Source of the DNA: Hyphomicrobiales bacterium
Lineage (GTDB): Bacteria; Pseudomonadota; Alphaproteobacteria; Rhizobiales; Beijerinckiaceae
Assembly: GCA_027489535.1 (NCBI GenBank)
Contig: JAIXZO010000001.1
Location: 310,001-374,000, forward strand
Direction: 5' to 3'
Length of the DNA stretch: 64,000 nt
The position numbers and the translations under genes are program-made. The notes under the pieces were generated by a model. The model was given only the letters and a program-made list of their open reading frames with translations. It made no database searches and was not told the DNA's origin. This document shows, piece after piece, positions 1 through 9,833 of this stretch. Position 1 is the stretch's first letter; each line of letters begins with the position of its first letter.

Positions 1-569
1 CCCAGAATCGCGATGCGGCGATGGCCGAGCGCGATCAGGTGCTCCATGGCCGCCACGGCGCCGGCCTTGTCGTCGCTGCCCGCGAAGTCGGCATCGAGCC
101 CTTGGACGTCGCGCATCATCTGCACGAGCGGAATGCCTGCGTTCACGAAGGGCGCGAAATGCGCGGAGGTCGAACCGCCGGCGGCGCAGACGATCAGCCC
201 GTCCGGCCGATATTCGCGCAGGGTCGCCAGAACGCGGGTCTGCCGTTCGAACACTTCCGCATAGGTGCCGAGCAGGATCGAGCGGCCGCGTTCCGCCGCG
301 CGCTCCTCGATCGCGCCGAGAAGCTCCATGAAATACGGGTTGGTGATGTCGTGGAACACGACCGCGAGGATGTTGGTGCGCGCGGTGCGCAGGCTCGCGG
401 CGCTGCGGTTGTAGACGTAACCCATCTCGCGCGCGGCCCGCTGCACGCGTTCGCGCGTCGCCTCCGCCACCACCGGACTGTCGCGCAGCGCGAGCGACAC
501 GGTGGCCGTCGACACTTCGAGCCGCTCGGCGATCACCTGCAAGGTGACGCGCTCGTCCGGCCTTCTCAT
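1..569 (-). CDS. LacI-family transcriptional regulator, C-terminus cut by window edge
   Basis: Reading the minus strand from the ATG at 569 gives an N-terminal LacI helix-turn-helix (residues about 8-30, containing VSTATVSLALRDS) followed by the hinge and the start of a periplasmic-binding-protein-like effector domain (TNILAVVFHDITNPYF, about residues 60-75). About 190 residues are present; the frame runs open to base 1. An in-frame ATG at 590 would add seven residues. It is divergent from the dehydrogenase starting at 700, so it probably controls that gene and binds a sugar or sugar-acid effector; the effector cannot be told from the sequence. Confidence 0.88.
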   Translation of the reverse strand, partial: MRRPDERVTLQVIAERLEVSTATVSLALRDSPVVAEATRERVQRAAREMGYVYNRSAASLRTARTNILAVVFHDITNPYFMELLGAIEERAAERGRSILLGTYAEVFERQTRVLATLREYRPDGLIVCAAGGSTSAHFAPFVNAGIPLVQMMRDVQGLDADFAGSDDKAGAVAAMEHLIALGHRRIAIL

Positions 570-699
570 CGTGAAGGATTCGTCTCCCATCGCAGATGCG
601 CTTCCCCCGGCGTGTTTTGCCGAGCATGATAACCGCCGACGGATGCACATCCACCCTGATTTGCATCCCGAACGACAACAAAATCTGGAGGAGCACCGC

Positions 700-1626
700 G
701 TGGCGGCGAAAGAACGGATCGGATTCATCGGCGTGGGCCTCATGGGCCACGGCATGGCGAAGAACATCGTGGAGAAAGGTTGGGCCCTCACGATCATGGG
801 CCACCGCAACCGTACCCCCGTGGAAGACCTGATCGGTCGCGGCGCAAAGGAGGCGAAAACCCCCAAGGCCTTGGCCGAAGCCTCCGACGTGGTTTTCCTC
901 TGCGTGACGGGTTCGCGCGAGGTCGAGGCGCTGACGCGCGGCCCCGACGGCCTCGCCGCCGGCTTGAAGCCCGGCTCCATCGTCGTCGATTGTTCGACGT
1001 CGGATCCCGTTTCCACCATGGCCATCGCGGCGGAACTGGCGGCGGGCGGCATCATCTTCGTCGACGCGCCGCTCGGCCGTACGCCGAAGGAGGCGCAGGA
1101 GGGCACGCTCGACACCATGGTCGGATGCACGCCGGAAGTGTTCGAGCGCCTCAAGCCGGTGCTCGACGCATGGGCGGGCCGAGTCATCCATATCGGCGGC
1201 ACGGGCGACGGCCACCGCATGAAGCTGCTGAACAACTTCCTGTCGATGGGCTATGCCGCGCTTTATTCCGAAGCGCTCGTGCTCGCCGACAAGGTCGGCA
1301 TCACGCCGAAACGCTTCGACAGCGTGGTGCGCGGCGGCCGCATGGATTGCGGTTTCTACCAGACCTTCATGCAATACGTGCTGGAGCGCGACCGCAATGC
1401 CCACCGCTTCACCTTCAGCAACGCGCTGAAGGATATGCGCTATCTCGAATCCATGGCGGATTCGGTGAGCCTCGCCAATCCGATGGGCAATGCCGTCAAG
1501 AACGCCTTCGCCATGGCGGCTTCCACCATGGGCGGCGACAAATACGTCCCGATGCTGTCGGACTCCGCCGCGGCGCTGAACGGCATCAGCTTCGGCGGCG
1601 TGCCCGCCGACAAGGCGGCCGAATAA
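700..1626 (+). CDS. NAD(P)-dependent beta-hydroxyacid dehydrogenase (3-hydroxyisobutyrate dehydrogenase family)
   Basis: This 308-residue cytosolic oxidoreductase starts at a GTG (700) preceded by the Shine-Dalgarno ctggaggag at 685-693; the longer reading frames upstream lack such support. The Rossmann motif GVGLMG is at residues 11-16, the substrate-binding segment DAPLGRTPKEA near residue 122 and the catalytic lysine in the RMKLLNN segment near residue 174. The family oxidises or reduces short beta-hydroxy acids such as 3-hydroxyisobutyrate or tartronate semialdehyde; the LGRTPKE variant of the usual SGG loop means the substrate is uncertain. It is divergent from a LacI regulator, which suggests substrate-inducible catabolism. 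Confidence 0.85.
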   Translation: MAAKERIGFIGVGLMGHGMAKNIVEKGWALTIMGHRNRTPVEDLIGRGAKEAKTPKALAEASDVVFLCVTGSREVEALTRGPDGLAAGLKPGSIVVDCSTSDPVSTMAIAAELAAGGIIFVDAPLGRTPKEAQEGTLDTMVGCTPEVFERLKPVLDAWAGRVIHIGGTGDGHRMKLLNNFLSMGYAALYSEALVLADKVGITPKRFDSVVRGGRMDCGFYQTFMQYVLERDRNAHRFTFSNALKDMRYLESMADSVSLANPMGNAVKNAFAMAASTMGGDKYVPMLSDSAAALNGISFGGVPADKAAE

Positions 1627-1641
1627 GCCTCCGTCGCATTC

Positions 1642-1672
1642 TCATCCCGGGCGGACGTTCCGTCCGGGATGA
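1642..1672. repeat. REP-like palindrome downstream of the dehydrogenase
   Basis: Two 14-base arms (1642-1655 and 1659-1672) are complementary except for one G.T position and enclose a 3-base loop. There is no T-tract, so it is more like the TCATCCCGG-type extragenic palindromes common in Rhizobiales genomes than a classical terminator. It lies between the convergent dehydrogenase and bolA genes and could protect or end either mRNA. Confidence 0.6.
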
Positions 1673-1698
1673 CATGACGACCTGATCACTCCGCGGGG

Positions 1699-1965
1699 TC
1701 ACTCTCCGGGCGCGCGCGCCGTGATCGCGAGCGCATGGACGCGGCCGCTCAATTCGGCCGCGAGGATCGCATTGACCATGCGATGACGCTCGACGCGGCT
1801 CTTGCCCGCGAAGGCATCCGAAACCACATGAACGCGGAAGTGAGTTTCGCCGCCCTCACGCCAGCCGCCGTGGCCGGCATGCAGGTGCGAATCGTCGGTC
1901 ACCTCCAACGCCGTCGGCGCCAACGCCTCGCTCAGCTTGGCGGTGATCGAATCCTTTACCGTCAT
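1699..1965 (-). CDS. BolA family protein
   Basis: An 88-residue BolA-fold protein. The start at 1965 is chosen because GAGG lies eight bases upstream; an in-frame ATG at 1983 is possible. The family signature is clear: a DSHLHAGH segment near residues 26-33, the FRVHVVSDAF strand and the RHRMVNAIL helix before the HALAI C-terminus. BolA proteins pair with monothiol glutaredoxins to carry or sense [2Fe-2S] clusters. It is divergent from the J-domain gene, a placement typical of Rhizobiales next to cobS-cobT. A second, different BolA homologue is at 26482. Confidence 0.9.
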   Translation of the reverse strand: MTVKDSITAKLSEALAPTALEVTDDSHLHAGHGGWREGGETHFRVHVVSDAFAGKSRVERHRMVNAILAAELSGRVHALAITARAPGE

Positions 1966-2066
1966 CTTGACATCCTCGGGCATTTCGCCCCGTTCGCACG
2001 GCTTCGGGCGGGTCCGGTACGATCCCGGCTTGCCGCACATCCCCCGTCCCTCATAATACCGGCGTC

Positions 2067-2684
2067 ATGAATCTCAACTCGCCCCTCTTCGACCGCATCC
2101 GCGCCCGACGCAAAGGGCAGAGCGAATCGGCCGCCCCGAAGCCCGGCTGCCAGCATCCCGGCTGCGCCGACGCGGGGGAATTCCGCGCGCCGAAGGGGCG
2201 CTTCCACGAGGGGCAGTATTTCCGGTTCTGCCTCGTCCACGTGAAGGAATACAACGCCTCCTACAACTACTTCGCCGGCATGAGCGACGATGCCGTCGCC
2301 CGCTACCAGAAGGACGCGGTCGTCGGCCATCGTCCGACATGGAACATGGGCGTCAACACCGCCTCCACGAAGGCTGCGGCCGCGGCGGCCACCGCCGAGC
2401 ACGGCGTGTTCGAGGATCCGCTCGGCCTGTTCCGTGCGGCGGGTTTCGCCGGCCGCGCGACGCCGGAACCCGAGCGCCGCAAGGGCGTCGGCCCCGTGGC
2501 GCGCCGGGCGCTGGAGAAGCTGGATCTCGACGAATATGCGGATTCCGCAGCCATCAAGACCAAGTTCAAGATCATGGTGAAACGCTTCCACCCGGACATG
2601 AACGGCGGCGACCGCTCGACGGAGGACAGGCTGCGCGACATCATCGACGCCTACAACACGCTGAAATCCGCCGGTCTGGTGTAA
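2067..2684 (+). CDS. J-domain (DnaJ-like) co-chaperone
   Basis: A 205-residue protein whose J domain is at the C-terminus (about residues 145-205), with the Hsp70-stimulating HPD tripeptide near residue 175 in the sequence VKRFHPDMNGGD and the final helix IIDAYNTLKSAG. The N-terminal 140 residues are poorly conserved, with an AEFRAPKGRFHEGQYFRFC-like segment containing several cysteines (CQHPGC motif near residue 29) that could bind metal. It sits immediately before cobS and divergent from bolA, the usual order in this group. It presumably recruits DnaK to a specific client; the client is unknown. Confidence 0.88.
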   Translation: MNLNSPLFDRIRARRKGQSESAAPKPGCQHPGCADAGEFRAPKGRFHEGQYFRFCLVHVKEYNASYNYFAGMSDDAVARYQKDAVVGHRPTWNMGVNTASTKAAAAAATAEHGVFEDPLGLFRAAGFAGRATPEPERRKGVGPVARRALEKLDLDEYADSAAIKTKFKIMVKRFHPDMNGGDRSTEDRLRDIIDAYNTLKSAGLV

Positions 2685-2850
2685 GCCCTCGGGCTGCGGC
2701 GCAGCGCCCCGGGCGAGCGTGACCGAAGCGCAACCGTCTGGGCGGCCCCGCGTTTTGCGAATTGCCTCAAGGCCTACCACGCCCTATTGATGCTTTCGAA
2801 GCCGCTGCGGCCTCCGGGCCGTCGCGGCGAAATGCTCCCCGCGAGGACAC

Positions 2851-3837
2851 ATGCTTTCTGCCAACGACGTCGCGCCCGGCCTGCCGGACATGAAGGTTTC
2901 GGCCCGTCAGGTGTTCGGTATCGACACCGACATCGAAGTGCCCGCCTATTCGGAGCCGGATTCACACGTACCGGATCTCGATCCCGATTACCTGTTCGAT
3001 CGCGAGACCACGCTCGCCATCCTTGCGGGCTTCGCGCGCAATCGCCGTGTCATGGTCACGGGCTATCACGGCACGGGCAAGTCCACGCACATCGAGCAAG
3101 TCGCCGCGCGCCTCAATTGGCCGTGCATCCGCGTCAATCTCGACAGCCACGTCTCGCGCATCGACCTCGTCGGCAAGGACGCGATCGTGCTGCGTGACGG
3201 CAAGCAGATCACCGAATTCCAGGACGGCATCTTGCCCTGGGCGCTGCAGAACAACATCGCGCTCGTCTTCGACGAGTACGACGCGGGCCGCCCGGACGTG
3301 ATGTTCGTCATCCAGCGCGTGCTGGAATTGTCCGGCAAGCTCACGCTGCTCGACCAGAAGCGCGTGATCCGGCCGCACGGCGCGTTCCGCCTGTTCGCGA
3401 CCACCAACACCGTCGGCTTGGGCGACACTTCGGGCCTGTATCACGGCACGCAGCAGATCAACCAAGGCCAGATGGACCGTTGGTCGATCGTGACGACGCT
3501 GAACTACCTGCCGCACGAGAAGGAAGTCGACATCGTGTTGGCCAAGGCCAAGCACTATGCCGGCAAGGAAGGCCGCGACATCGTCAACAAGATGGTCCGC
3601 GTCGCCGACCTCACCCGCAACGCCTTCATCAACGGCGATCTGTCGACCGTGATGAGCCCGCGCACGGTGATCACCTGGGCCGAAAACGCCGACATCTTCA
3701 AGGATGTGGGCTTCGCGTTCCGGCTGACCTTCCTCAACAAGTGCGACGAGCTGGAACGTTCGCTGGTGGCGGAGTTCTATCAGCGGTCCTTCGGCGTCGA
3801 ACTGCCGGAGAGCTCGCTGAACATGGCGCTCGGCTGA
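2851..3837 (+). CDS. cobS: Aerobic cobaltochelatase subunit CobS
   Basis: CobS is the AAA+ ATPase of the aerobic cobaltochelatase CobN-CobS-CobT, which inserts Co2+ into hydrogenobyrinic acid a,c-diamide. The 328-residue product has the P-loop GYHGTGKST at residues 71-79, a Walker B segment LVFDEYDAG near 138-146 and the sensor region FATTNTVG, all standard for the family, and is of normal length. The start follows a purine-rich gcgaggac stretch. It is followed 95 bases later by cobT in the same direction, as an operon. The large subunit CobN is not in the window. Confidence 0.95.
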   Translation: MLSANDVAPGLPDMKVSARQVFGIDTDIEVPAYSEPDSHVPDLDPDYLFDRETTLAILAGFARNRRVMVTGYHGTGKSTHIEQVAARLNWPCIRVNLDSHVSRIDLVGKDAIVLRDGKQITEFQDGILPWALQNNIALVFDEYDAGRPDVMFVIQRVLELSGKLTLLDQKRVIRPHGAFRLFATTNTVGLGDTSGLYHGTQQINQGQMDRWSIVTTLNYLPHEKEVDIVLAKAKHYAGKEGRDIVNKMVRVADLTRNAFINGDLSTVMSPRTVITWAENADIFKDVGFAFRLTFLNKCDELERSLVAEFYQRSFGVELPESSLNMALG

Positions 3838-3932
3838 TCGTTCTTCTCCCCGTGCGGAGATGACGCCCCTCTCGGCCTTTCCGCGATGCGGAGAGGCGAA
3901 CGCCACGCAACGGCCTTCGAAGGTGTGAACCG

Positions 3933-5831
3933 GTGTCGACGTCGAATCGCAAGCCGCCGCAGTCGCAGAAGGAATCTCCCGTCGAGCCGTTCAAGCGGTC
4001 GGTGGCGGGATGTCTGCGCGCGCTCGCCAAGACGCCCGAATTCGACGTCGCCTATGCGGCGGACCGCCCGGCCCTGCTGCCGGACCGTGCACGCCTGCCC
4101 GAACCCGCCCGCAAGCTGACCCCCGCCGAAGCCGCCATCATCCGCGGCAATGCGGATTCGATGGCGCTGCGGCTCGCCTGTCACGATGCCGGCGTGCATC
4201 GCAAGCTCGCGCCCGAGGGCCAAGCCGCCCGTGCGGTCTATGACGCGGTCGAGCAGGCGCGCGTCGACGCCATCGGCTCGCGCCGCATGGCGGGCGTGGC
4301 CGGCAACATCACGGCGATGCTCGACGACCGCTATCACCGCGGCAATTATCACGAGATCACCGACCGCGCCGACGCGCCGCTCGAAGACGCGCTGGCGATG
4401 CTGGTGCGCGAGCGTCTGACCGGCCTCAAGGTGCCGCCCGCGGCCCGCAAGATCGTGGAACTTTGGCGGCCTTGGATCGAAGAGAAGGCCGGGACGGATC
4501 TCGACCGGCTCGGCGACAGCGTCGAGGATCAGCGCGCCTTCGCCCGAAACATCCGCGACATGCTCGTTCATCTCGACATGGCCGAGGAAACCGAAGGCGA
4601 ACCGGACGAGAGCGACGACAAGGACGAGAACGAGAACGAGAACCCCACGGACCAGAACCAAGAGGGCGAGTCCGAGGAGGGCGCCGATTCCGAGCGCTCC
4701 GAAATGGAGCAGTCGGAAGAGGCGTCCGAGGAACTCGACGAGGGGATGACCGAGACCTCGGACGGCCCGACCGGCGAAATGCCGGACGAGATGGACGACA
4801 CCGAGGGCGACGATCCGGCCGAGTCCATGCGTCCGCCCACGAGCACCGCGTCGGAACGCCGGGGACCGGACTACAAGGCCTTCACCAATCGCTTCGACGA
4901 AATGGTGGAAGCCGAGACGCTGTGCGACGCCGAGGAGCTGACGCGGCTGCGCGCCTATCTCGACAAGCAGCTCGGCCATCTGCAGGGCGTCGTCGCGCGC
5001 CTCGCCAACCGCCTGCAGCGCCGCCTGATGGCGCAGCAGAACCGCTCCTGGCAGTTCGACCTCGAAGAGGGCGCGCTCGACCCCGCACGTCTCATCCGCA
5101 TCGTGATCGATCCCTATCAGCCGCTGTCCTTCAAGCGCGAGCAGGACACGAATTTCCGCGATACGGTCGTGTCTCTGCTGATCGACAATTCCGGCTCCAT
5201 GCGCGGCCGGCCCATCACGGTGGCCGCCACCTGCGCCGACATCCTCGCGCGGACGCTGGAGCGTTGCGGCGTGAAGGTGGAAATTCTCGGCTTCACGACG
5301 CGCGCCTGGAAGGGCGGCCAGTCCCGCGAGTCTTGGCTGCAGGCCGGCAAGCCGGCCAATCCCGGCCGCCTGAACGATCTGCGGCACATCGTCTACAAGA
5401 GCGCCGACGCGCCGTGGCGTCGGGCCCGCAAGAATCTCGGCCTGATGATGCGCGAGGGTCTCCTCAAGGAGAACATCGACGGCGAGGCGCTCGATTGGGC
5501 GCATAAGCGCCTTCTCGGCCGTCCCGAGCAGCGCCGCATCATGATGGTGATTTCGGACGGCGCGCCGGTGGACGACTCGACGCTGTCGGTGAACCCCGGC
5601 AACTATCTCGAGAAGCATCTGCGCTACGTCATCGACGAGATCGAGAACCGTTCGCCGGTCCAACTCATCGCCATCGGCATCGGCCATGACGTGACGCGTT
5701 ATTACAAGCGCGCCGTCACCATCGTCGACGCCGAGGAATTGGGCGGCGCGATGACCGAGAAGCTCGCCGAACTGTTCGAAGACAAGATCCCCGACCGAGC
5801 GCCCCGCCGCGCGGCCGGCGGCCGAGGCTGA
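3933..5831 (+). CDS. cobT: Aerobic cobaltochelatase subunit CobT
   Basis: The 632-residue partner of CobS. The N-terminal ~200 residues match the CobT family; residues about 215-300 are an extreme acidic linker rich in D, E and S; the C-terminal von Willebrand A domain starts near residue 410 with an intact MIDAS motif D418-N-S420-G-S422 and later the [10 protein letters not shown] loop. CobT forms hexameric rings with CobS that drive metal insertion. The start is a GTG at 3933. Length and architecture are normal. Confidence 0.95.
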   Translation: MSTSNRKPPQSQKESPVEPFKRSVAGCLRALAKTPEFDVAYAADRPALLPDRARLPEPARKLTPAEAAIIRGNADSMALRLACHDAGVHRKLAPEGQAARAVYDAVEQARVDAIGSRRMAGVAGNITAMLDDRYHRGNYHEITDRADAPLEDALAMLVRERLTGLKVPPAARKIVELWRPWIEEKAGTDLDRLGDSVEDQRAFARNIRDMLVHLDMAEETEGEPDESDDKDENENENPTDQNQEGESEEGADSERSEMEQSEEASEELDEGMTETSDGPTGEMPDEMDDTEGDDPAESMRPPTSTASERRGPDYKAFTNRFDEMVEAETLCDAEELTRLRAYLDKQLGHLQGVVARLANRLQRRLMAQQNRSWQFDLEEGALDPARLIRIVIDPYQPLSFKREQDTNFRDTVVSLLIDNSGSMRGRPITVAATCADILARTLERCGVKVEILGFTTRAWKGGQSRESWLQAGKPANPGRLNDLRHIVYKSADAPWRRARKNLGLMMREGLLKENIDGEALDWAHKRLLGRPEQRRIMMVISDGAPVDDSTLSVNPGNYLEKHLRYVIDEIENRSPVQLIAIGIGHDVTRYYKRAVTIVDAEELGGAMTEKLAELFEDKIPDRAPRRAAGGRG

Positions 5832-5996
5832 CGGCAGGCCTCGCCGCAGAGCCTCGCCCGACGCGCGGACAAGGGCGTTCGGAGGTTCGCGCGCGCATTT
5901 CGAGCCTCCTTGCCCGCGGCTCGGCGTCGCCGCATTGCGTTGCAGCAATCCTTGCCGTTACGATCCGCCGCTTTCTCGGCACGGCGGAGAACCGAT

Positions 5997-7613
5997 GTGA
6001 CCTTCGACATTCGCGACGAGTCACGGCTTCGCGCCGCGTTCCGCTGGCAGGTGCCTGCGCGGTACAATATCGGCGTGGACGTCTGCGACCGCTGGGCCGT
6101 GGTGGAGCCCGGGCGGCCGGCCGTGTTCGACGTGGCGCCCGACGGCAGCTTCAAGGTGTGGAGCTACGACGACCTGCGCCGCGCTTCGAACCGCATCGCC
6201 AACCTGCTGCGCGCGCGCGGCGTGATCCGGGGCGACCGGGTCGCGATTTTGCTGCCGCAATGCGCGGAAGTGGCTGCCGCGCATATCGCCATCTACAAGC
6301 TCGGCGCCGTCGCGTTGCCGTTGGCCGCATTGTTCGGCGTGGATGCGCTCGGATACCGCCTGGCCGATGCGGGCGCGAAGGCGTTGGTGACGAACGCGGC
6401 CGGGCTCGCAAAATTGCGGCTGTTGCCCGAAAGCCCCGCCGGGCTCGACCTTCTGCTCTCGACCGACGGCGCGGACGGCGCGGTGCTCGATTTTCATCGC
6501 GAGGTCGCGGCACAGTCGGATGCTTTCACGCCGGTCGATACCGCCGCCGACGATCCGGCGATGATGATCTACACCTCCGGCACGACGGGCAATCCGAAGG
6601 GCGCGCTGCACGCCCATCGGGTGCTGCTCGGCCATCTGCCCGGGGTGCAACTGCCGCATGATTTCTTCCCGCAACCGGGCGACCGGATGTGGACGCCGGC
6701 GGATTGGGCTTGGGCGGGCGGCCTGCTCAACGGGTTGTTGCCGTCGCTGCATTTTGGCGTGCCGACCGTGGCGCGAAAATTCGAGAAATTCGACCCCGAG
6801 GAGGCCTTCGCGCTGATGGCGCGGATGGAGGTGCGCAATACCTTCGTGCCGCCGACCGCGCTGCGCATGCTGCGCGCCGTGCCGAACCCCCGGGCGAAAT
6901 ATGATCTGAAGCTGCGCACCATCGCTTCGGGCGGCGAGGCGCTGGGCGTCGAGACGTTCGAGTGGGGACGCGAGACGCTGGGACTGACGATCAACGAGTT
7001 CTACGGCCAGACCGAATGCAATCTCGTGCTCGGCTCCTGCGCGGCGCTCGGCATGGTGAAGCCGGGCTTCATCGGCAAGCCGCTCCCGGGGCACGAGGTG
7101 GCCGTGATCCGCGAGGACGGAGCAATCTGCGAGGTCGGCGAAGTCGGACAGATCGCGGTCAAGCGGCCCGATCCCGTGATGTTCCTCGGCTATTGGAACA
7201 AGCCGGAGGCGACGCGCGACAAGTTCATCGGCGATTGGATGACGACCGGCGATCGCGGGTCGCGCGACGGCGAAGGGTTCATCCGCTTCGCGGGCCGCGA
7301 CGACGACGTGATAACCTCCGCAGGTTATCGCATCGGTCCGACGGAAATCGAGGATTGCCTGATGCGCCACCCGGCCGTGTCGCTGGCCGCGGCCGTGGGC
7401 AAGCCCGACGCGCTGCGCACGGAAATCGTGAAGGCCTTCGTGGTGCTGAAGGACGGTTTTTCGCCATCGAATGCATTGGCGACGGAGATCCGCGATTTCG
7501 TGAAGGCGCGGCTCTCGGCCCATGAATATCCGCGCGAGGTGGCCTTCATCGCGGAGATGCCGCTGACGACGACGGGCAAGGTGATCCGTCGCGAGCTGCG
7601 CGAGAGGGGTTGA
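5997..7613 (+). CDS. AMP-dependent acyl-CoA synthetase (acetyl/medium-chain type)
   Basis: A 538-residue ANL-superfamily enzyme that activates a carboxylic acid to its CoA thioester through an acyl-AMP. The P-loop-like motif YTSGTTGNPKG is near residues 192-202, the adenine-binding GGEALG near 312, the YGQTE motif near 339 and the catalytic lysine in TTTGKVIRREL near residue 526. The GTG start at 5997 has GGAGA seven bases upstream; the extra 29 residues of the longer frame look non-coding. The overall sequence resembles the acetyl-/propionyl-/medium-chain acyl-CoA synthetases rather than the FATP type encoded next door on the opposite strand. Confidence 0.85.
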   Translation: MTFDIRDESRLRAAFRWQVPARYNIGVDVCDRWAVVEPGRPAVFDVAPDGSFKVWSYDDLRRASNRIANLLRARGVIRGDRVAILLPQCAEVAAAHIAIYKLGAVALPLAALFGVDALGYRLADAGAKALVTNAAGLAKLRLLPESPAGLDLLLSTDGADGAVLDFHREVAAQSDAFTPVDTAADDPAMMIYTSGTTGNPKGALHAHRVLLGHLPGVQLPHDFFPQPGDRMWTPADWAWAGGLLNGLLPSLHFGVPTVARKFEKFDPEEAFALMARMEVRNTFVPPTALRMLRAVPNPRAKYDLKLRTIASGGEALGVETFEWGRETLGLTINEFYGQTECNLVLGSCAALGMVKPGFIGKPLPGHEVAVIREDGAICEVGEVGQIAVKRPDPVMFLGYWNKPEATRDKFIGDWMTTGDRGSRDGEGFIRFAGRDDDVITSAGYRIGPTEIEDCLMRHPAVSLAAAVGKPDALRTEIVKAFVVLKDGFSPSNALATEIRDFVKARLSAHEYPREVAFIAEMPLTTTGKVIRRELRERG

Positions 7614-7636
7614 GGGGGGCTTCCCTGTGCGAGCGG

Positions 7637-7906
7637 ACGACCTCGTGGTTCGAGACGGCGCTTTGCGCCTCCTCACCATGAGGTCGTCGTGATGGTGCGG
7701 CTGGTGGTGACAGGGGCGGGGGCATGGTGCCAGCGATTCGGCGCTCCGGCAGACCGAACGAGTCGTTTTCGCCTACCCGTCCCCTCATGGTGAGGAGCCC
7801 CGCAGGGGCGTCTCGAACCATCCCCTTTGCGCCACCACGACGACCTCGTGGTTCGAGATGCGCGCTTTGCGCCTCCTCACCATGAGGCCGTCCTGATGGT
7901 GCGGCT
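7637..7906. repeat. Cluster of three palindromic intergenic repeat units
   Basis: The 313-base gap between the two convergent acyl-CoA synthetase genes holds two near-identical direct copies of a ~66-base unit (7637-7702 and 7840-7906, differing at a handful of positions) and one inverted partial copy (7783-7821). Each contains complementary arms of the type CCTCATGGTGAGGAG / CTCCTCACCATGAGG around a GC-rich centre, and TCTCGAACCA / TGGTTCGAGA. This is the form of the short interspersed palindromic repeats abundant between genes in Rhizobiales. No protein-coding gene is supported here. Confidence 0.8.
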
Positions 7907-7926
7907 TGGGCCGAGGAGAACCGTGG

Positions 7927-9729
7927 CTAAAGCCGGATCGCCTTGGTTTCGATCTCCGTCGCCAGTTCCGGCGTCAGTCTGACGAAGGCGCGTTTTTCGG
8001 GGTGGGCGAAGAAGACCGGGTCGGGGAGTGCGGGACTCCAGCCTTCCTTGACCAGATCGACCTTGCGTTGCTTGAAGGTGCCGGTGTGGTCGAGGTCCTT
8101 GCGGACGCGCAGGAAGACCGGGCGGGCGTAATCCGGGAGGTTTTTCTTGAGGTGCGTATGCAGCGCGGGAAGGTCGAGGTCGCCTTCCGCTTCGTTCAGC
8201 GCGATTGCGGCCATGCCGGCCTTGCCGTCATAGCCCGGGACGGCCACGCCGTAGACCGAGGCTTCGGCGATGCCGGGGAATACGGACAGCGCCTCGGACA
8301 CTTCCGAGGTCGCGACGTTCTCTCCCTTCCAGCGGAACGTGTCGCCGATGCGGTCGATGAAGTAGAAATAGCCGCGCGCGTCGCGCTTGAGCAGGTCGCC
8401 GGAGCGGAACCACTTGTCGCCCTTCTCGAAGACGTCGCGCAGGATCTTTTTGTCCGTGGCGGCGCGGTCGGCATAGCCCTCGAAGCGGTTGGCGGGCTTG
8501 AGCGGATCGTTGAGGATCTGCCCCATGATCTCGCCGACCTCGTCGGGTTCGCACGGAACGCAGAAGCCGTCGGGCCCGCGCACGGGCTCTTCCTTCTCCA
8601 CGTCGAATTTCACGATCTTCACGACGAAGCGCTTTTCGGCCCATTTGGGAATGCGGCCCACCGCGCCCGGTGTGCCGTCGAAATTCAGGAGCGCGACGTT
8701 GCCTTCCGTCGCGGCGTAAAATTCGCGGATGTTGGAGATGCCGAAGCGCTCGACGAACTCGTTCCAGATGTCGGGGCGCAGGCCGTTGCCGCAGACGAGG
8801 CGGATGCGGTGGCGGCGGTCGTCGGGACCGGGCGGCGTGTTGACGAGATAGCGGCACAATTCCCCGATGTAGAAGAACAGCGTGCAGTCGAACCGGACAA
8901 TCTCGCTCCAGAACTCGCGTGCCCGGAATTTCTCGCGAATGACGACGGTGCCGCCGCGGCAGAGCACGCCGGCGGTGGCGAGGATGCCGCCGTTGGAATG
9001 GTACATCGGCAGGCAATCATACATCCGGTCTTCCGGCCCGGTCTCCATGAAGGCGGAAAAGCCGAGCGTCATCGCGCGGACGCGGTAGTGGTTGATGTTG
9101 GCGGCCTTGGGCAGGCCCGTGGTGCCCGACGTGTAGACGAACAGGCAGCGGTCCTCGATGGTCAGAGCGGTACGCTCCTCGGCCGCGAGCGGCGCATCGG
9201 AATGGTTTTCGACCTCGAGATCGATGCGGCGGTTCGCGCCGTCGGGGCCGTGAACGACGAGAAGCGGATCGCCCTGGAGGAAGGGCCGGGCGGTTTCGAA
9301 GAGCGGCAGCATCTCGGCCGCGACGATCACGATCTTCGCCTCGACGATGGAAATGCAGTGGGCCAGCCCTTGGCCCGACAGGTTGGTGTTGAGCAGTGCC
9401 GTGGCCCCGCCGGCGCGGGCTACGCCCAGCCAGATGCAGAGATATTCGGCGCGGTTGGGCATGAGCAGCGCGACCGTTTCGCCCTTGGCGAGCCCCTGCG
9501 CCTTGGCCCAGCGCGCATAGCGGTTCGACCGGCCGTCATATTGGGCGTAGGTGAAGGTCTCGCGGTCGGAGATCAATGCGGTCTTGTCGCCCCATGCGGC
9601 GGCCGCGTCCTCCATGACGTCGCCGATGGTCACGCCCGGCGTGAGCGCGATGGGCTTCATCCTGTTCAGCGTTCGCAGCGCGCCGCGCAGATAGGCGATT
9701 TCGCTCGACAGGCGCTCGATGAATCCCAT
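7927..9729 (-). CDS. Long-chain acyl-CoA synthetase, FATP/SLC27-like
   Basis: A 600-residue AMP-binding enzyme of the fatty-acid-transport-protein branch, which couples uptake of long or very-long chain fatty acids to CoA activation. The ATP-binding motif VYTSGTTGLPKA is near residues 197-208; FYAATEGN near 352 and the FATP-type segment DRIGDTFRWKGENVATSEV near 460 are characteristic. The N-terminus has an amphipathic rather than a clear membrane-spanning segment. It is the last gene of a minus-strand series after the CobW-family gene, 104 bases downstream. Length is normal for the family. Confidence 0.87.
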   Translation of the reverse strand: MGFIERLSSEIAYLRGALRTLNRMKPIALTPGVTIGDVMEDAAAAWGDKTALISDRETFTYAQYDGRSNRYARWAKAQGLAKGETVALLMPNRAEYLCIWLGVARAGGATALLNTNLSGQGLAHCISIVEAKIVIVAAEMLPLFETARPFLQGDPLLVVHGPDGANRRIDLEVENHSDAPLAAEERTALTIEDRCLFVYTSGTTGLPKAANINHYRVRAMTLGFSAFMETGPEDRMYDCLPMYHSNGGILATAGVLCRGGTVVIREKFRAREFWSEIVRFDCTLFFYIGELCRYLVNTPPGPDDRRHRIRLVCGNGLRPDIWNEFVERFGISNIREFYAATEGNVALLNFDGTPGAVGRIPKWAEKRFVVKIVKFDVEKEEPVRGPDGFCVPCEPDEVGEIMGQILNDPLKPANRFEGYADRAATDKKILRDVFEKGDKWFRSGDLLKRDARGYFYFIDRIGDTFRWKGENVATSEVSEALSVFPGIAEASVYGVAVPGYDGKAGMAAIALNEAEGDLDLPALHTHLKKNLPDYARPVFLRVRKDLDHTGTFKQRKVDLVKEGWSPALPDPVFFAHPEKRAFVRLTPELATEIETKAIRL

Positions 9730-9833
9730 CCCGCGCTCCTCTCCCCGGACGGCCCTCCGACGGGGCCTTGGGATTCGATAGTATAGAGGTGAACGGTGCC
9801 TTCAAGGCCGTGCTTGCGCGCGGCGGCCGAAGG

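Noticed and set aside
2685-2850. Cobalamin riboswitch upstream of cobS
   Set aside because: The gap is short and I see no B12-box-like sequence or switch structure.
3780-5948. A 722-residue minus-strand open frame antisense to cobT
   Set aside because: Its composition is that of the complement of a high-GC gene, with no recognisable motif, and the plus strand clearly encodes CobT.
7906-9786. A 626-residue plus-strand frame antisense to the FATP-like synthetase
   Set aside because: The minus strand encodes a complete acyl-CoA synthetase; the plus frame is an antisense shadow rich in Arg, Ala and Val.
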